Source: Planctomycetaceae bacterium UBA4732 (lineage in GTDB: Bacteria > Planctomycetota > Planctomycetia > Gemmatales > Gemmataceae). From it: a DNA stretch of 7,754 nucleotides. The position numbers were made by a program, and so were the translations under genes. Within the stretch, counting starts at the first letter, position 1, and the number at the start of each line of letters is the position of its first letter. The notes below the pieces were generated by a model. It was given only the letters and a program-made list of their open reading frames with translations, did not search any database and was not told where the DNA came from. Location: positions 21,329 through 29,082 of the forward strand of contig DHJA01000084.1 of assembly GCA_002404095.1 (NCBI GenBank), given 5' to 3'. Shown here piece after piece: positions 5,678-7,754 of this stretch.

Positions 5678-6316
5678 ATGGTAATCCGTGAGATGAGCAG
5701 GGAAGAGTGCCTACGAGTGCTGGCCGGAGCGAGGTTGGCCAGGTTGGCTTGCACGCATGAAAATCAGCCCTACGTCGTCCCCGTCTACCTCGCCTTCCAC
5801 CAACCATCCGGCGGCGAGCCGTGTCTTTACGGCTTCACGACGCCTGGCCAGAAGGTCGCGTGGATGCGGGCCAACCCGCTGGTCTGCGTCGAAGTGGACG
5901 AAGTCGCAGCCTACGACCAATGGGTGAGCGTCATTGCTATCGGGCGCTACGAGGAGTTGCCGGAGACCCCAGGGAGCGATGGCGCGCGCCTCCGGGCCCC
6001 GGAGCGTCCGCGACTGGTGGACGAAGCCACGCCCGCTGGCTCTGCTGACAGCTGCGATTGCCAGTGCGATGACGAGGGGCGCGTTGACGAGCGGGAACGG
6101 GCCTGGCAGATCCTCAAGACCCATCCTATGTGGCAGGAGCCGAGCTGCACCGCCTGGGCAGCTCGCCCCCACCGCGACTTGGCCGAGCCGCTCATTCCGA
6201 TCTTTTACAGGATCCGGATCGACCGTGTCACGGGTCATGAGGCTACTCGGGACGCCAGGGATGCGACCTCTAACGCCGTGCCAGACCCTCTCCCGCTGGG
6301 AGATGAGGCTAGCTGA
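5678..6316 (+). CDS. NimA-like pyridoxamine 5'-phosphate oxidase-family flavoprotein
   Basis: The N-terminal 100 residues carry the pattern of the FMN-binding split-barrel family related to nitroimidazole reductase NimA: an REMSREECLRVLAGARLARL helix, ACTHENQPYVVPVYLAF strands, LYGFTTPGQKVAWMRANP, and VCVEVDEV followed by WVSVIAIGRYEEL. Such proteins bind FMN, F420 or haem and usually reduce small molecules; the substrate here cannot be told. At 212 residues it is longer than the usual 140-160. Residues about 96-130 form a low-complexity polar insertion holding three cysteines close together, C126-D-C128-Q-C130, followed by DD. The family-like sequence then resumes at ERAWQILKTHPMWQEP and ends in PLIPIFYRIRIDRVTGHEA. 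The cysteine patch could bind metal or form a redox pair; that is inference. ATG 5678 is chosen over GTG 5675 because of AAGGAGGTGA at 5665-5674. The gene follows the kinase by 67 bases and may be cotranscribed with it. Confidence 0.88.
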   Translation: MVIREMSREECLRVLAGARLARLACTHENQPYVVPVYLAFHQPSGGEPCLYGFTTPGQKVAWMRANPLVCVEVDEVAAYDQWVSVIAIGRYEELPETPGSDGARLRAPERPRLVDEATPAGSADSCDCQCDDEGRVDERERAWQILKTHPMWQEPSCTAWAARPHRDLAEPLIPIFYRIRIDRVTGHEATRDARDATSNAVPDPLPLGDEAS

Positions 6317-6345
6317 GCGGACACTAACGCCCGTGTTCGGCGGCA

Positions 6346-6431
6346 GGTCAAAGGAGGCTGGCTCGGCCTCTTGAGCCGCACCGGAGAACTCCGGGCGCTT
6401 ACGCGACCCGGCTCGCCTCGGTCAAAGGAGG
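6346..6431. repeat. Two GGTCAAAGGAGG direct repeats flanking two hairpins
   Basis: GGTCAAAGGAGG occurs exactly at 6346-6357 and 6420-6431. Between them lie two inverted repeats: GGCTC/GAGCC (6360-6364 with 6373-6377) and the perfect CCGGAG-AA-CTCCGG (6381-6394). Each repeat holds a near-ideal Shine-Dalgarno core, yet neither has an ATG at normal distance; a TTG at 6371 lies 13 bases after the first and is in frame with the CHAD gene. The block sits in the 165-base gap before that gene and may regulate its translation, or be a duplication relic. Confidence 0.45.
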
Positions 6432-6481
6432 AAACGCGGACGCCGGCACGCAGATGGCCGGAATGCAGGAAGACAGGTTTG

Positions 6482-7447
6482 ATGCGGAGCCAAGGCATGT
6501 CGATAGCACGGATGGATAAATGGATTCCCGGCGTCTCACCCGATGACCGGACCAGCCATGTCGCGGGCCGCACGCTGCGGTTTCGGCTTGCCGCCGTGCA
6601 GCACTACCTGCCCCTGGCCGCCGAGAAGCCCGACGAGGACATCGAATATGTGCATGAGCTGCGCGTGGCCACGCGGCGGACGACGGCTGCGCTGCGACTG
6701 TACGCCGATATGCTGCCGCGTCGTCGAACCGCCCGGATGGAAACTCGCCTGAAACAGATCCGGCGGGCCACCGGCGATGCCCGCGACTACGACGTGCTCG
6801 CCCAGCGGCTGTCCGATGGCCACCCCGACGCGGAGGCCCAACGATTCCTGGAAAAAGTCCGCTCGCGACGCCGAAAGGCGCAGCGGCCGATCCAGGCAGT
6901 CTACCGGCGCCTGGAGAAAGACGATCGCTTCGATCACTGGGTCAAGGAGCTGCTACGCGGTGTGCGGCCGCGAGGCAAGACGAAGGCTGAACCGAAAGAC
7001 CCTCGCTTCGGTGAGTGGGCCAGGATTCACCTGCGGCGCATCGTCAACAGGTTCTTCAAGGCGGCGCCGACCAACGACACGGATGCCGCGGCCCTGCACC
7101 GATTCCGGATTCGCGCCAAGGAGTTGCGCTACGAAATGGAACTGCTCGCCGGGGCGTTCCCAGCGGACTTTGTCGAGAAGCTCTATCCTGTCGTCGAGAC
7201 CTTGCAGCAGCAATTGGGAGAGATCAACGACCATGCGACCGCTCAGGCTCGCCTTCGCCAAACTATAGACACGGCCGACGACCCTTCGGAAGCAGACCAC
7301 CTTCGGACACTGCTCAAAGACGAACACGCCCGCTTGAACGGGTCGCGGCGGACGTTTCTCCAATGGTGGACCCCGCAGCGCAAGCACGACCTCCAGGCCC
7401 GGTTCAGTGAATTGCTCACCGGCAGGCCCGAACTCGCCACGGCTTGA
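6482..7447 (+). CDS. CHAD domain protein, probable polyphosphate binder
   Basis: CHAD domains are all-helical with conserved histidines and many basic residues, and several members bind inorganic polyphosphate granules. From ATG 6482 the product has 321 residues, almost all CHAD. The first helical half has YVHELRVATRRTTAALRLY (H58 and following arginines) and RRATGDARDYDVL. The second half has ALHRFRIRAKELRYEMELL (H206) and QQLGEINDHA (H251). Basic residues are dense throughout, as expected for a polyanion binder. No CYTH domain, the frequent fusion partner, is attached. The start is uncertain: ATG 6482, 6497 and 6512 are all in frame before the domain begins and none has a strong ribosome binding site, while TTG 6371 would add 37 residues unlike the family. 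Its place behind stress proteins fits polyphosphate as an energy or stress store; that is inference. Confidence 0.88.
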   Translation: MRSQGMSIARMDKWIPGVSPDDRTSHVAGRTLRFRLAAVQHYLPLAAEKPDEDIEYVHELRVATRRTTAALRLYADMLPRRRTARMETRLKQIRRATGDARDYDVLAQRLSDGHPDAEAQRFLEKVRSRRRKAQRPIQAVYRRLEKDDRFDHWVKELLRGVRPRGKTKAEPKDPRFGEWARIHLRRIVNRFFKAAPTNDTDAAALHRFRIRAKELRYEMELLAGAFPADFVEKLYPVVETLQQQLGEINDHATAQARLRQTIDTADDPSEADHLRTLLKDEHARLNGSRRTFLQWWTPQRKHDLQARFSELLTGRPELATA

Positions 7448-7453
7448 GCGGAT

Positions 7454-7490
7454 GCGTGCGGTAACGAGCCGGGCGCGTGCGGTTTCGCAC
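7454..7490. repeat. 9-bp direct repeat and hairpin after the CHAD gene
   Basis: GCGTGCGGT occurs at 7454-7462 and again at 7475-7483, a period of 21 bases. The second copy is part of a perfect hairpin, GTGCG (7477-7481) with CGCAC (7486-7490) around GTTT. It begins six bases after the CHAD stop. No T-run follows. The spacing of two helical turns could suit a dimeric protein, or the hairpin may mark the transcript end. Confidence 0.3.
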
Positions 7491-7728
7491 AGTCGTCGCG
7501 CTCCGCCACTGTACGCCCGCGGCCCATGTCGGCGTTCGCCCGGCAAAAATCCACAGTTTTTCCAGGGCGCAATGCTCCTTCGCAGCCCACGGCGTTTCTT
7601 CGGCATCGGCTTTGCTAACGTGAGGGAAGGCCCGCCGGGAAAGAAACCGCTCGGCGTCCGACAAGGGACATAGGCGTCCGCAGTCGGGTCGGGGATGAAC
7701 GGCCGGGCCGTACCAAGGAAGGCAAACC
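7491..7728. other. Gap with no recognisable gene
   Basis: From the end of the CHAD gene to the next start there are about 280 bases. Open frames exist on both strands, but none has a convincing ribosome binding site together with a recognisable protein pattern, and the long minus-strand frames mirror the CHAD gene. An A5/T5 inverted repeat surrounds TCCACAG at 7545-7561. I see no clear promoter. Confidence 0.4.
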
Positions 7729-7754
7729 ATGCTAGTGCTTTGTCACGCATGGAT
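7729..7754 (+). CDS. Start of a further gene, cut by the window edge
   Basis: AAGGAAGG at 7715-7722 lies six bases before ATG 7729, a good ribosome binding site. Only eight full codons are visible (MLVLCHAW), too few to name the product. The opening MLVL recalls the CsrA translational regulator, which usually continues with serine or threonine and then arginine, but the next residues here, CHAW, do not match, so I do not call it CsrA. Confidence 0.4.

Noticed and set aside
5611..5691. 26-codon frame starting with ATG right after the kinase stop
   Set aside because: No ribosome binding site of its own is evident beyond the kinase 3' end, there is no recognisable sequence, and it overlaps the flavoprotein start.
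7547..7555. AAATCCACA, similar to a DnaA box
   Set aside because: It matches the TTATCCACA consensus at only seven of nine bases and no second box or origin-type AT-rich region is near.
6953..7750. Long minus-strand frame of 265 codons at the right end
   Set aside because: It mostly mirrors the CHAD coding sequence, has no recognisable protein pattern and is typical of GC-rich antisense frames.
7729..7754. Naming the right-edge gene csrA from its MLVL start
   Set aside because: The residues that follow (CHAW) do not fit the usual S/T-R continuation and only eight codons are visible.

Overview
This is a GC-rich bacterial window (roughly 60% or more G+C by eye) in which every gene I can support lies on the plus strand. 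The protein families are stress and signalling types. The mix of PAS sensors, tandem UspA proteins, a CBS pair, a NimA-like flavin-binding protein and a CHAD protein would fit a large-genome, high-GC environmental bacterium. A planctomycete of the Gemmataceae type is my best guess, from general resemblance only. A deltaproteobacterium or another high-GC lineage cannot be excluded.

Left edge (1-860): the window opens inside a sigma-54 activator AAA+ domain with intact GAFTGA and Walker B motifs. The homology stops abruptly near base 160, beside a perfect 6+1+6 GC palindrome. A more AT-rich stretch follows. Then come two genes for very small hydrophobic proteins, 53 aa at 305-466 and 78 aa at 624-860, separated by a terminator-like hairpin.

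Middle (1073-3750): a stand-alone PAS protein (1073-1576) is followed by a 232-base gap and then a tight three-gene unit. This unit encodes a double UspA protein (1809-2711), a CBS-pair protein (2720-3229) and a single UspA protein (3250-3750). The gaps are 8 and 20 bases, and each gene has its own good ribosome binding site, so it is very probably an operon. The USP and CBS proteins plausibly sense adenine nucleotides.

Right part (3904-7754): a hybrid histidine kinase (PAS-HisKA-HATPase-REC, 568 aa) is followed by an FMN-binding split-barrel protein with an unusual CDCQC patch, then a CHAD protein expected to bind polyphosphate. The first bases of another gene lie at the right edge. The kinase PAS domain is about 56% identical, without gaps, to the stand-alone PAS protein. 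Both genes also share a 12-base leader before the start codon, so they are duplicates of one another.

Taken together this looks like an energy, redox and stress-response islet: nucleotide-sensing USP/CBS proteins, a PAS-type sensor kinase, a flavin-binding redox protein, a polyphosphate-binding CHAD protein and small membrane proteins. I do not see a clear new defence or mobile system. The points most worth checking are the truncated activator junction, the duplicated PAS unit, the altered ATP motif in the second USP domain, the CDCQC insertion, and the repeated SD-like element before the CHAD gene.
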